Source of the DNA: Patescibacteria group bacterium
Lineage (GTDB): Bacteria; Patescibacteriota; Minisyncoccia; UBA6257; Brennerbacteraceae
Assembly: GCA_040753135.1 (NCBI GenBank)
Contig: JBFMGR010000003.1
Span: 14,532-62,228 of the forward strand
Direction: 5' to 3'
DNA length: 47,697 nt
Part shown: one piece after another, positions 13,087 through 21,878 of the stretch
How positions within the stretch are numbered: position 1 is the stretch's first letter
Layout: each line of letters begins with the position of its first letter
Translations under genes and position numbers: made by a program
The notes under the pieces: generated by a model
Told to the model about the DNA's origin: nothing
Seen by the model: the letters and a program-made list of their open reading frames with translations, nothing else
The model's database searches: none

Positions 13087-14610
13087 ATGGACTCGCTTTC
13101 CCAAAGAACTTTTAAAAACGCGCTTTGGCAGGTGTTTAATCTTGGCTGGGTAACGCTGTTGAATTTTTTCGTCACTCCGTTGCTGCTGAAGCAGATTGGA
13201 ATTGAAAATTACGGGGTCTATATTTTAATTTTGACTATTGTTTCGTTTTTGTCTTTGCTTGATCTTAATATGGGTTCTGGCTTTGCCAGCTCGTTTATTG
13301 AATACACGGTTAATCAAGAAAAAGAAAAAAAGGTCAAGCTGGTTAATAGCTTTTTTTCTTTTTGGCTGGCAATCGGTTTAATCGGTTTTTTAGTGCTGAT
13401 AGGTTTGTCTTTTTTAGCTGATTTTGTTTTTAGCATCAGAACCGAGTTTATTCGCCAAACCCAGTTTGGTTTTTGGTTTGCCGGGATTTATTTTGTTTTT
13501 GCCACGATTAATTCCTTATTTTTTGTTATTTCCATATCAATCCAAAGATTTGATATTTTGGGCAAAATCACTTTTATCCAAAACACGGTTTTAAATGCAT
13601 TTTTGATTGGCTTTGCTTTTTTCCGGCCGAGCTTAACCTGGCTTTTGGCGTCTCATTTTTTTAGCGCGGTTATCAGTTTATTCGGCTATTTTGTTTTGAT
13701 TAAAAAAGTTTTGCCAGAACTGAAGCTTAAACTGGAGTTTTACCGAACCGAGTTTTTCCGAAAATTGAAATTCAGCTTGTACAATTTTATTAATGGTTTT
13801 GCCGGCAACTCTTTGCTTCAGATAGACAGGTTTTTTATTTCCCGGATTTTGGGCAATGCCGCAGTTGGTTTTTACGCGGTTCCGAACAATTTAGCCCAGA
13901 AAATTCATGCGGTTTCCAGCAGCGGCGCAATGACGCTTTTCCCGGTGGCTTCGGATTTATTTTATCAAGGCGATAAACAGAAATTTAATCAGAGCTTTCG
14001 CCGGGCAATGAGAATCGGAATAATTTTCTCGGTTTTATCCGGAGTGGTTTTATTGGTTTTTGGCTACCAGCTGTTATATTTTTGGGTTGGCAAAGAAATT
14101 GCTGACAAAAGTGCGGCGCTTTTGTATTATTTTGTCCCGACCTATATTTTAATGAGCATTTATACGATTCTGAATAACTTTTATCTCGGTACAGGCAAAT
14201 CAAAGCTTTTAGCGGTTTTTTCCGGTTCAATGGCTTTGGTTAATATCGTTTTGCTGGCTTTTTTGGTTCCTAATTTTGGCTTAACTGGCGCGGCTTTAGC
14301 TTATTTATTGGCTTTAATGCCGGTGATTTTGTTTGTTTTTCTTTTTGAGAGAAAAGAATTAAACCTGAGTGGCAGTTTTCGGTTTTATTTTGGCTTGATT
14401 TTGAAACTTTTATTTGTCAGTGCAATCCTCGTTTTGCTGGCTAGGTTTTATTTATTAAGCTGGGCGAACAATCTCTGGCAAACGCTTTTGTTAATGATTG
14501 TCAGCTTTGCTGGTATAATTGGGTTATATTTTGTTTTTGGATTTTTTGAGCCGGAAGATCGAGAATTAATCAGAAACTATTTAAAATTATGGAGAGAGAA
14601 GAACTCTTAA
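13087..14610 (+). CDS. Polysaccharide flippase (Wzx/MATE-like MOP superfamily)
   Basis: Proteins of this type flip lipid-linked oligosaccharides across the membrane. The ATG at 13087 (MDSLSQRTFKNALWQVFNLG) is preferred to the upstream 13033 start because the intervening codons are repeat spacer. About 12-14 hydrophobic segments span the 507 residues, with the family pattern near the N-terminus (NFFVTPLLLKQIGIENYGVYILILTIVSFLSLLDLNMGSG) and RFFISRILGNAAVGFYAVPNNLAQK in the middle. It opens the glycan cluster and overlaps the next gene by 22 bases. Confidence 0.9.
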   Translation: MDSLSQRTFKNALWQVFNLGWVTLLNFFVTPLLLKQIGIENYGVYILILTIVSFLSLLDLNMGSGFASSFIEYTVNQEKEKKVKLVNSFFSFWLAIGLIGFLVLIGLSFLADFVFSIRTEFIRQTQFGFWFAGIYFVFATINSLFFVISISIQRFDILGKITFIQNTVLNAFLIGFAFFRPSLTWLLASHFFSAVISLFGYFVLIKKVLPELKLKLEFYRTEFFRKLKFSLYNFINGFAGNSLLQIDRFFISRILGNAAVGFYAVPNNLAQKIHAVSSSGAMTLFPVASDLFYQGDKQKFNQSFRRAMRIGIIFSVLSGVVLLVFGYQLLYFWVGKEIADKSAALLYYFVPTYILMSIYTILNNFYLGTGKSKLLAVFSGSMALVNIVLLAFLVPNFGLTGAALAYLLALMPVILFVFLFERKELNLSGSFRFYFGLILKLLFVSAILVLLARFYLLSWANNLWQTLLLMIVSFAGIIGLYFVFGFFEPEDRELIRNYLKLWREKNS

Positions 14611-15503
14611 AAAAGTTAGAAAAAGCGATTGCTTTTTCTCAGCAATCGCGATGGCAGAGATTATTCCAAAAACCGCTTTTTACTCTTTTTCGGTCTTTGA
14701 TTGCTCGTTTTTTCAACTCAACAGGCAACCGGTTGGTTTTTCCGTTTAAAACAGCTACTTTTTGGGGCGAATCAATGTTCGTTTTTTTACCGGATCCCCT
14801 CTCGATTTTCCAGTGGTCTTTTTTAAACTCAGAACCAGAGATTAGATTGATGAAATTTCTTATTAATAATCTGCCAAGCGGCGGCATCTTTTTTGATGTT
14901 GGCGCCCATCTTGGTTTTTATTCTTTATTAGCAGGCAAGCTAGTTGGCGGGAATGGCCGGGTTCACGCTTTTGAACCGACACCGCGAACTTTTCTGTTTC
15001 TAAGGAAAAATATCGATAATAAGACTAATTTTTTTGTTAATCAGTTAGCTTGTTGGGAAAAAACCGGCGAGATTGAGTTTACTGATTTAGGTTCCACTGC
15101 CAGTTCAATGAACACCTATCTTCCGATAGCTGTGGTAGAGAAACTAACTCCGGAATTAGTTCGTTTGAAACATCGGCTTAAGGTTAAAACAATTAGTCTT
15201 GATGATTATCGTCAGGCAAATAAACTGACTCGGCTTGACTTTATCAAGATAGATGTCGAGCGGGCCGAGCCCTTTGTTTTACGCGGCGCTAAAGAGGTTT
15301 TAACTAAATTTCATCCAATTGTAAGCATAGAGGTTATTAGAGACCGTTACGAACAAAGCGATCAGGAAGCAATGGCTTTACTTAAAGAGCTTGGTTATCA
15401 GTTGTTTTCTTTGGACTCTAAAGCGAACCCGATTCCTTTCGAAAAAAGTAAAACTGATTTACCTTATGAGAATTTAATTGCGGTTTATCGAGAGCAAAAT
15501 TAA
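14589..15503 (+). CDS. FkbM-family methyltransferase
   Basis: FkbM enzymes O-methylate sugars or lipids using SAM. The 304 residues show the SAM-binding FFDVGAHLGFYSLLAGKLVG (about residue 98), VHAFEPTPRTFLFLRKNI, the conserved LDFIKIDVERAEPFVLRGAKEVL and IVSIEV. It overlaps the flippase gene, which suggests translational coupling and a role in methylating the same glycan. Confidence 0.9.
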   Translation: MEREELLKKLEKAIAFSQQSRWQRLFQKPLFTLFRSLIARFFNSTGNRLVFPFKTATFWGESMFVFLPDPLSIFQWSFLNSEPEIRLMKFLINNLPSGGIFFDVGAHLGFYSLLAGKLVGGNGRVHAFEPTPRTFLFLRKNIDNKTNFFVNQLACWEKTGEIEFTDLGSTASSMNTYLPIAVVEKLTPELVRLKHRLKVKTISLDDYRQANKLTRLDFIKIDVERAEPFVLRGAKEVLTKFHPIVSIEVIRDRYEQSDQEAMALLKELGYQLFSLDSKANPIPFEKSKTDLPYENLIAVYREQN

Positions 15504-15590
15504 AAAATAAATTGCTTAAGGTTAGTAGACGCTCTTGATAATACTTAAACAAATAAAGTTAAAAGAGGGGGATATTAAGAATGATAAATT

Positions 15591-16295
15591 ATGGTGAATT
15601 GTCTAGATTTTAATCAGTATAATCGTGATGCCTATGTTGCTCGGATAGCAAAGACAGTGCCCAGGGGGGCGCGAGTTTTAGATGTGGGTGTGGGAACCGG
15701 TCGTTATTCTAAATTATTTGAACATTGTCAGTATCAAACCCAAGATTTTAAGCGGTATCAAGGAGATGAAGAGAGTTTTTTAAGAGAAGACTGGCATTAT
15801 GCAAAGATTGATTATGTTAGTGACATTACCGCAATTCCTGTGTCTGATCAATCTTTTGATTTTGTTTTATGTACCGAAGTTTTAGAACATGTTCCCGAGC
15901 CAATCAAGGCGATAAAAGAGATAGCTAGAATATTAAAGAAGGGTGGTAAGATTTTAATTACTGCACCGCTCGGGTCCGGTCTTCATCAAAAACCCTATCA
16001 TTTTTATGGCGGTTTTACCCCATTTTTTTATCGAAAATTTTTGCCCGAAAGTGGGTTAAAGATTATTAAGATTAAACCCAATGGAGGATTTCTAAAGCAC
16101 TTTGTCCAAGAATCGGGTCGAGTTTATGATTGGTTAATTAAATCGGCTGGTTATAAGAAATTCGATCCTCGCCGTTGGTTGATTAGGTTTGTCTTTCGAT
16201 TTTTTATTCCCAGATTTCTTTATTCTAAAGACGAGAAATATTTTTTAGAAGATTTTACTGTTGGATTCTTTGTTTTAGCAGAGAAAGAAAGTTAA
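15591..16295 (+). CDS. Class I SAM-dependent methyltransferase
   Basis: The 234 residues have a methyltransferase domain: GARVLDVGVGTGRYSKLFEH (motif I, about residue 25), then DITAIPVSDQSFDFVLCTEVLEHVPEPIKAIKEIARILKKGG. The C-terminal part is basic and hydrophobic (RRWLIRFVFRFFIPRF). The substrate is unknown; its place between FkbM and a glycosyltransferase suggests a sugar or lipid carrier. A GAGGGGG lies about 25 bases before the ATG, too far for a normal SD. Confidence 0.88.
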   Translation: MVNCLDFNQYNRDAYVARIAKTVPRGARVLDVGVGTGRYSKLFEHCQYQTQDFKRYQGDEESFLREDWHYAKIDYVSDITAIPVSDQSFDFVLCTEVLEHVPEPIKAIKEIARILKKGGKILITAPLGSGLHQKPYHFYGGFTPFFYRKFLPESGLKIIKIKPNGGFLKHFVQESGRVYDWLIKSAGYKKFDPRRWLIRFVFRFFIPRFLYSKDEKYFLEDFTVGFFVLAEKES

Positions 16296-16310
16296 ATAAA
16301 CAACAAAACA

Positions 16311-17087
16311 ATGGTCAATGTGATTATCCCTACTTTTAATCACGGCAACTATCTCCCTCAAGCAATTGATTCGGTTTTGTCTCAATCTTATCAGGAAATT
16401 GAGGTTATTGTTGTTGACGATGGTTCAACTGATAATACTAGGGGAATTGTTGAAGGATATTTGAAAAAATATCCGAATAAAATTAGATATTTTTATCAAA
16501 AAAATGCAGGCCAGGGAAACGCTTGTAACCTTGGAATTCAGGAATCTAGGGGCGAGTTTGTTGCTTTTTTAGATGCTGACGATCTTTGGGTAAGAGAAAA
16601 ACTTGAAAAGCAATTAAAAGAGATTAGAGAGAAAAATTTAGATCTCTGTTATTCTGATGCAGAATATTTTGGTGAAGGCAGGCTATCTGGAAAAAAGTTT
16701 TCTGATCTTGTGGAGTTTTTTACTGGTCGAGAGGTTTTAAAAGAGCTAATCAAGAATAATTTTATTGTCAACTCGTCTGTTGTTCTTAAAAGATCTTTAA
16801 TTGAGACAGTAGGACCTCAAAACGAGAGGTTAAAGAGAGCAAGAGACTATGAGTATTGGTTGAGAACCGCTATTTTAAAGTTTAATTTTGGTTTTGTGAA
16901 TATGGTTTTAGTTAGATTTCGGGTTGATTCCGGTTATTCTTCAAAGAATAAAAGAAAAACCCTCCTTTCGTTAATCTATATCTATCTTAAACTCTTGAGT
17001 GATAAAGAAATATACTTGCAAAATCTTTTTGGGTTAGTGGTTCGAATGATCCTAGTTAATTTAAAAACTTTGTTGTTTATAAAATGA
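16311..17087 (+). CDS. Glycosyltransferase family 2
   Basis: GT2 enzymes add a sugar from a nucleotide donor. The 258 residues begin with VNVIIPTFNHGNYLPQAIDSVL, then VIVVDDGSTDNTRGIV and the metal-binding FVAFLDADDLW (DxD type, about residue 85). A helical C-terminal part ends with a hydrophobic stretch (LVVRMILVNLKTLLF). It overlaps the next gene by 4 bases. Confidence 0.93.
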   Translation: MVNVIIPTFNHGNYLPQAIDSVLSQSYQEIEVIVVDDGSTDNTRGIVEGYLKKYPNKIRYFYQKNAGQGNACNLGIQESRGEFVAFLDADDLWVREKLEKQLKEIREKNLDLCYSDAEYFGEGRLSGKKFSDLVEFFTGREVLKELIKNNFIVNSSVVLKRSLIETVGPQNERLKRARDYEYWLRTAILKFNFGFVNMVLVRFRVDSGYSSKNKRKTLLSLIYIYLKLLSDKEIYLQNLFGLVVRMILVNLKTLLFIK

Positions 17088-18157
17088 AGATTCTTTACGC
17101 AGTTTTTAAATATGATTATTTAAACCCGAAGAGGGGGTTTAGTTTTGAGCATTATAATTTTTATGATACTTTGGTGAAGATGGATCATGGCAAACACGAA
17201 GTAATCTATTTTCCTTATGACGAGATTCTGCTTGAAAAGGGCAGGGGAGAGATGAATCAAGAACTGGAACGGTTAATTGATGAACAGAGGCCCGACCTGA
17301 CTTTTTTTGTTCTTTTTACTGAAGAGTTTGATAAAGAGACAATTAAACGAATTTCTCGGTCCGGCAAAACTCAGACCTTAGTCTGGATGACTGATGACCA
17401 TTGGCGGTTTGATAATTATTCACGATACTGGGCTAATTGTTTTAATTGGGTGGCGACAACTGATTCAAAAGCGCCAGAGAAATATAAGAAGATTGGCTAT
17501 CACAATGTAATTAAATCCCAATGGGCTTGCAATCATTTTTTGTATAAGCCAGTTGATCAATTGCCGATTACTGATTACCGCTATGAGGTTTCTTTCGTTG
17601 GTCAGCCGCACGGCAATCGAAAAGCAGTAATTGCTAAAATAGAAAAATCCGGTTTTTCTGTGGATTGTTTTGGTTTTGGTTGGCCTAAAGGCAAAGTTTC
17701 TCAAGAAGAGATGATTAGGATTTTTGCTGTTAGCAAGATTAATCTTAATTTAGGCAATTCTTCGGTTGGGATTCATTCATTAAAAGGCTTAGCTCATCTC
17801 TTTTTAAAACGTTCGGGTAAATTGATTCTTCCTCAATCTCTAGTCGAGATTATGAATAATCTTAAGCTAACTTTAAAGGGGGTAAGGGAACAGATTAAAG
17901 GCAGAAACTTTGAGGTTCCCGGTTGCGGCGGGTTTTTGTTGACCGGCCAGGCAGATAATTTAGAAGAATATTATCAGGACGGTAAAGAGATTGTCGTCTT
18001 TAAAGATACTAATGATTTAATTGAGAAAATCAGGTATTATTTAAAAAATGATAAAGAACGAGAAGTAATTGCTTCAGCTGGTTATCAGCGAACTTTACGC
18101 GACCATACTTATGAAAAAAGATTTGATGAAATTTTTCAAAAAATCGGTTTAAAATGA
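17084..18157 (+). CDS. CgeB-like glycosyltransferase (GT-B fold)
   Basis: The 357 residues resemble the CgeB/spore maturation protein group of glycosyltransferases: MKILYAVFKYDYLNPKRGFS at the start, LVWMTDDHWRFDNYSRYWAN in the middle, SFVGQPHGNRKAVI, KINLNLGNSS, and the C-terminal donor-binding region RNFEVPGCGGFLLTGQADNLEEYY followed by EIVVFKDTNDLIEKIRYYL. The last motifs are strongly typical. It overlaps both neighbours by 4 bases, so the cluster is translated as a coupled unit. The sugar cannot be predicted. Confidence 0.88.
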   Translation: MKILYAVFKYDYLNPKRGFSFEHYNFYDTLVKMDHGKHEVIYFPYDEILLEKGRGEMNQELERLIDEQRPDLTFFVLFTEEFDKETIKRISRSGKTQTLVWMTDDHWRFDNYSRYWANCFNWVATTDSKAPEKYKKIGYHNVIKSQWACNHFLYKPVDQLPITDYRYEVSFVGQPHGNRKAVIAKIEKSGFSVDCFGFGWPKGKVSQEEMIRIFAVSKINLNLGNSSVGIHSLKGLAHLFLKRSGKLILPQSLVEIMNNLKLTLKGVREQIKGRNFEVPGCGGFLLTGQADNLEEYYQDGKEIVVFKDTNDLIEKIRYYLKNDKEREVIASAGYQRTLRDHTYEKRFDEIFQKIGLK

Positions 18158-18828
18158 CAGAAAAATCATTAAAACTTCATCTTGGCTGTGGGGAAAGGTA
18201 TTTAGAGGGTTATCTGAATATTGATCTGCCGTCAGAAAACCAACCGGTTATAAAAGCTAAAGCTGATCTTCATGCTGATATCCGGAGCTTGGTTTATCCT
18301 GAAAACTCGGTTGACGAGATTAGGAATCATCATCTTTTTGAGCATTTTACTCGTCAAGAAGCGTTGAAGTTATTGTTACAGTGGCGGCGCTGGCTTAAAC
18401 ACGGCGGCTTGCTTTGGATTGAAACACCAGATTTTGAAACCGCGGCAAAAAGATTTGTTAAAGCCGGTTTAAAAGAAAAATTTAAGATTGGCAGGCATCT
18501 TTTTGGTTCTCATGAAGCGGATTGGGCGATTCATCGAGACTGGTGGGGTGAAGAGAAGTTTAGGTTTGTTTTAACTAAATTTGGTTTTGAGAGAATTCAA
18601 TTCAAAAAAATTGTTTACTTTACTTCAGCTCGGTTTCCTGATCGAGCAGTTAAGTTTATTAAGTTTTTACCCGGTCTAGCTGATAGATTGGATAATATTG
18701 AGGTGAAAGCTGTTAAGTCAACTAAAAAAATTAATGAATATGAAGTAGTGCGAGAGATTTTATCAATGTCTTTAATCGGTAAAGAAAAAGAGATTTTAGA
18801 AGTTTGGCTTAAGCAAATTTTTGAGTAG
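18154..18828 (+). CDS. SAM-dependent methyltransferase of the glycan cluster
   Basis: The 224 residues start SLKLHLGCGERYLEGYLNID, a variant methyltransferase motif I (LHLGCG) typical of small CPR methyltransferases. VDEIRNHHLFEHFTRQEALKLLLQWRRWLKHGGLLWIETPDF follows. It overlaps the upstream gene by 4 bases and abuts the downstream gene. The substrate is probably a sugar or carrier lipid by context. Confidence 0.88.
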   Translation: MTEKSLKLHLGCGERYLEGYLNIDLPSENQPVIKAKADLHADIRSLVYPENSVDEIRNHHLFEHFTRQEALKLLLQWRRWLKHGGLLWIETPDFETAAKRFVKAGLKEKFKIGRHLFGSHEADWAIHRDWWGEEKFRFVLTKFGFERIQFKKIVYFTSARFPDRAVKFIKFLPGLADRLDNIEVKAVKSTKKINEYEVVREILSMSLIGKEKEILEVWLKQIFE

Positions 18829-20067
18829 ATGCGGATTCTTTTAACAGTTGAGTTTTATCGAGCTTATGGCGGCGGCGGCATTGCTGAGCAAGTTAAGCAA
18901 ATTGCTGAAGGACTAGTTAAACTTAGTCACGAAGTTTATGTTGCCACTGGTTATGCTGAAAATCGCCCAGAAATTATCAATGGAGTTAAGATAATTCCTT
19001 TTAAAATCTTTGGTAATTCGGTTGAGGGGATTTCTGGAGAAATTGATAAATATCGCAAATTTCTTTTATCGGGTGATTTTGATGTAATAGTGAACTTTGC
19101 CGCGAACGTTTGGACTACTGATATCGCCTTAGAATTGGGGCCCAAAATCAAGGCGAAAAAAATTTTGAGCACTCCAGGAGTGTCAATGCTTAAATTGCCC
19201 GAGAGTTACAAAATTAGTTTTTCTTTTTCAGGTTTGCGCCAGTTGATTAAAAGTTTTTATAAGAGAATTAAGGTTTTACTGGGCTCATCTTCATTGAATC
19301 TTCAGCAGAGTTATCTTAATTATTATGAGGCGTTTTATGTTCCGGCTTTGAAAAACTATGACAGGATTGTTTATACTTCTGCTAATTATCAAGACAAAAT
19401 TTTCGGTGATCAACGTGGCCTAACTGATAAAGCGATTATTATTTCCAATGGTGCTTCTAAAGAAGAGTTTTTAAGTGGGGATAATTTTAAAATTAGAGAA
19501 AAGTTCGGGATTAAAACAAAGTATCTAGCCATTACTGTGGCCAATCATTATTTAGCCAAAGGTCATAGTTTTGTGATTGATGCTTTTAAGAAAATGCGGC
19601 GTCAGGACACAACCCTTTTAATTATTGGTCAGATTCCTGGCGGCTACGGTTTGAGAAAAATTGGGCATTTTTTCGTTGGTTGTTATCTAGATTGTGTTCT
19701 GGCAGACAAGTTTAATAAGAATATTTTAGTTATTGATGGCAGCTCGCGAGAACTTGTGCTTTCAGCTTATAAAAACGCTGATGTTTTTTTATTTGGTTCT
19801 GAGCTTGAATGTGCGCCTTTGGTGATGTACGAGTCGTTTGCCTCAAAAACTTTGTTTATTACCCGTGAGGTTGGTAATGTTAGAGATCATCAGGATTATT
19901 TAGAGATTATTAAAACTCCAGAAGAAATGGCAAAAAAAGCAAATTTCTATCTTGATCATCCGGAAGAGAGAAAAAAGATAACTGAGAAAGCGTTTTCAGA
20001 ATGGCAAAATGACTACACCTGGAGCAGGGTAGTGGAAAAATATAATTCTTTGCTTCAGTCTATTTAA
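18829..20067 (+). CDS. Glycosyltransferase family 4 (group 1)
   Basis: The 412 residues show a GT-B retaining glycosyltransferase: MRILLTVEFYRAYGGGGIAEQVKQIAEGL at the start, IVYTSANYQDKIF, IISNGASKEEF, and the donor-binding C-terminal half with AITVANHYLAKGHSFVIDAFKK and ADVFLFGSELECAPLVMYESFASKTLFI (E-x7-E region). The ATG directly follows the stop of the methyltransferase gene. It converges with asnB and overlaps it by 4 bases at the 3' ends. Confidence 0.93.
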   Translation: MRILLTVEFYRAYGGGGIAEQVKQIAEGLVKLSHEVYVATGYAENRPEIINGVKIIPFKIFGNSVEGISGEIDKYRKFLLSGDFDVIVNFAANVWTTDIALELGPKIKAKKILSTPGVSMLKLPESYKISFSFSGLRQLIKSFYKRIKVLLGSSSLNLQQSYLNYYEAFYVPALKNYDRIVYTSANYQDKIFGDQRGLTDKAIIISNGASKEEFLSGDNFKIREKFGIKTKYLAITVANHYLAKGHSFVIDAFKKMRRQDTTLLIIGQIPGGYGLRKIGHFFVGCYLDCVLADKFNKNILVIDGSSRELVLSAYKNADVFLFGSELECAPLVMYESFASKTLFITREVGNVRDHQDYLEIIKTPEEMAKKANFYLDHPEERKKITEKAFSEWQNDYTWSRVVEKYNSLLQSI

Positions 20068-21839
20068 AAATATTTTTCAAACCAAAGTTCTAAAAGCATT
20101 AGAATCCAAATTTGGTAAGCATTTTTTGGGGGATCGGAAAAAAGAGCTTTTAGTTTATCTTTTTCAATAATTTTTCTGTTTGAAAATTCTTTTTTAGTTA
20201 GAACTGATTTTGCGTATTTAACTATTTTTGGTTGAGAAAACCAAAAGCTTAACGGCAGCCCGAATCCCTGTTTGCCGCGATTTAAAATTTCATTTGGAAG
20301 CAAATCTTGGAAAGCTTTTTCCAAAAGATATTTATTATTATCGTTTTTAAGTTTTAGGGAAAAGGGGATTTTAATGGTATATTCAACTAGTTTGTGGTCA
20401 AGAAAAGGACAGCGAGACTCAACTGAATGAGCCATCATCGCGATATCTGATTTAGTAGTCAAATCATCTGGCAGATAACTGGTGAAATCAAAATAAGAGA
20501 TCTTTTCTAAAATATTGTTAGCAGTTTCTGCTTGCTCAAAGATTTTTGCCATTGTTTGCTTAGCGGCATTATTAAGCTTCCCGGGAAAGATATTAATCAA
20601 ATGGAGCAAGAAATCCGACTCGTTTTTGGGATTAAGTATTTTTCTCCAGCTTCTGAGCGGAATAAGTTGTGTCGGAAAATTGATTTTTTTAAAGAAAGCA
20701 AACTTCTTTGCCAGATTATATTTGTTATAACCGACAAAGTTTTCATCTCCGCCTTCGCCAGTTAAAACTACCTTAACATAGGGCTTAATTGTTTCGGCTA
20801 AGAACCAGGTTGGCAAGATAGAACTATCTACAAATGGTTCTTCGTAAGCAGCAATAATTTTTTCAAGGGTTTCAATTAGATTCGGCTTAACAATAAATTC
20901 ATGATGTTTAGTTTTGAATTTTTTGGCGACTATTCTAGCGTATTCTAACTCGTCAGTCGGGCTATTAAAGCCAATGGAAAAAGTTTCAATTGGTAGAGAT
21001 GACTCCTGGCTCATTAAGCCAGTAATAATGCTTGAGTCAATGCCTCCGGAAAGAGCGGCGCCAACCGGGACATCGGCGATCATCTGGTATCTAACCGCTT
21101 CTCTGATTAACTCTTTGGTTCTTGAAACAATTTCATTTTCGCTTTGGTTAAATTTGGGTTGATAATTAGGCTGCCAGTATCTTTGAACGGTTATTTTCTT
21201 ATCTTTAAGAATTAGATAGTGTCCTGGCGGTAGCTTGAAGATATTTTTGAATCCGGTCATTGGTGAGGGGCAATATTGAAAGTTAAGAAAGTTTTCGATT
21301 GCTTCCTTATCTATTTCTTTTTTTATTATTGGGTCAGTAAAAATTGCTTTTAATTCTGAACCAAAAATAAACATTTTGTCATTAAGAGAGTATTTGATTG
21401 GTTTTTCGCCAAATCTGTCTCTTGCTAAGAACAGCTTTTTTTCTTCCTCGTTCCAAATAGCAAAAGCAAACATGCCGCGCAAATACTGGACACAGTTTTC
21501 TTTGTAATACTGATAAAGATAAATAATCGCTTCGGTGTCTGTTTGCGAATAAAACTTTACTCCTTTACTAGCAAGCATTTGTCTGATTTCTTTATAATTG
21601 TAGATTTCGCCATTAAAAGTAATCCAGGTTTTTTTGTTTTTATCAGACATCGGCTGATGACCCTTAGGAGAGAGATCGATAATCGCTAATCGGCGATTGC
21701 CTAAGCCGACATTATTTTTTATGTAAAAACCTTCATCATCAGGGCCCCGATGAGCAATGGCCCGAGTCATTTTTCTAAGCTCTTCTTCAGAGACCCGAGT
21801 TTTTTCGTCAAAGTAAATTTTTCCAGCAATACCGCACAT
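20064..21839 (-). CDS. asnB: Asparagine synthetase (glutamine-hydrolysing)
   Basis: The 591-residue enzyme has an N-terminal glutaminase domain beginning MCGIAGKIYF (catalytic Cys2), with HRGPDDEGFY, NRRLAIIDLSPKGHQPM and FNGEIYNYKE. The synthetase domain has the PP-loop ALSGGIDSSIITGL and LTGEGGDENFVGY. In glycan clusters AsnB-type enzymes often amidate a sugar acid or related acceptor rather than only making Asn; that is inference from context. It is opposite in strand to the cluster. Its ATG lies 8 bases after a TATGAT -10 box, so the mRNA is probably leaderless. Confidence 0.95.
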   Translation of the reverse strand: MCGIAGKIYFDEKTRVSEEELRKMTRAIAHRGPDDEGFYIKNNVGLGNRRLAIIDLSPKGHQPMSDKNKKTWITFNGEIYNYKEIRQMLASKGVKFYSQTDTEAIIYLYQYYKENCVQYLRGMFAFAIWNEEEKKLFLARDRFGEKPIKYSLNDKMFIFGSELKAIFTDPIIKKEIDKEAIENFLNFQYCPSPMTGFKNIFKLPPGHYLILKDKKITVQRYWQPNYQPKFNQSENEIVSRTKELIREAVRYQMIADVPVGAALSGGIDSSIITGLMSQESSLPIETFSIGFNSPTDELEYARIVAKKFKTKHHEFIVKPNLIETLEKIIAAYEEPFVDSSILPTWFLAETIKPYVKVVLTGEGGDENFVGYNKYNLAKKFAFFKKINFPTQLIPLRSWRKILNPKNESDFLLHLINIFPGKLNNAAKQTMAKIFEQAETANNILEKISYFDFTSYLPDDLTTKSDIAMMAHSVESRCPFLDHKLVEYTIKIPFSLKLKNDNNKYLLEKAFQDLLPNEILNRGKQGFGLPLSFWFSQPKIVKYAKSVLTKKEFSNRKIIEKDKLKALFSDPPKNAYQIWILMLLELWFEKYF

Positions 21840-21847
21840 ATGTTTCT

Positions 21848-21870
21848 ATCATAGCAAATTATTGTATAAT
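21848..21870. promoter_or_regulatory. Back-to-back leaderless promoters of asnB and the 21879 gene
   Basis: On the minus strand TATGAT (21848-21853) lies 8 bases from the asnB ATG. On the plus strand TATAAT (21865-21870) lies 8 bases from the ATG at 21879. Both -10 elements fit in a 39-base gap, so each -35 region lies within or beside the opposing gene's start. Neither gene has an SD. Confidence 0.65.
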
Positions 21871-21878
21871 TAAGAACA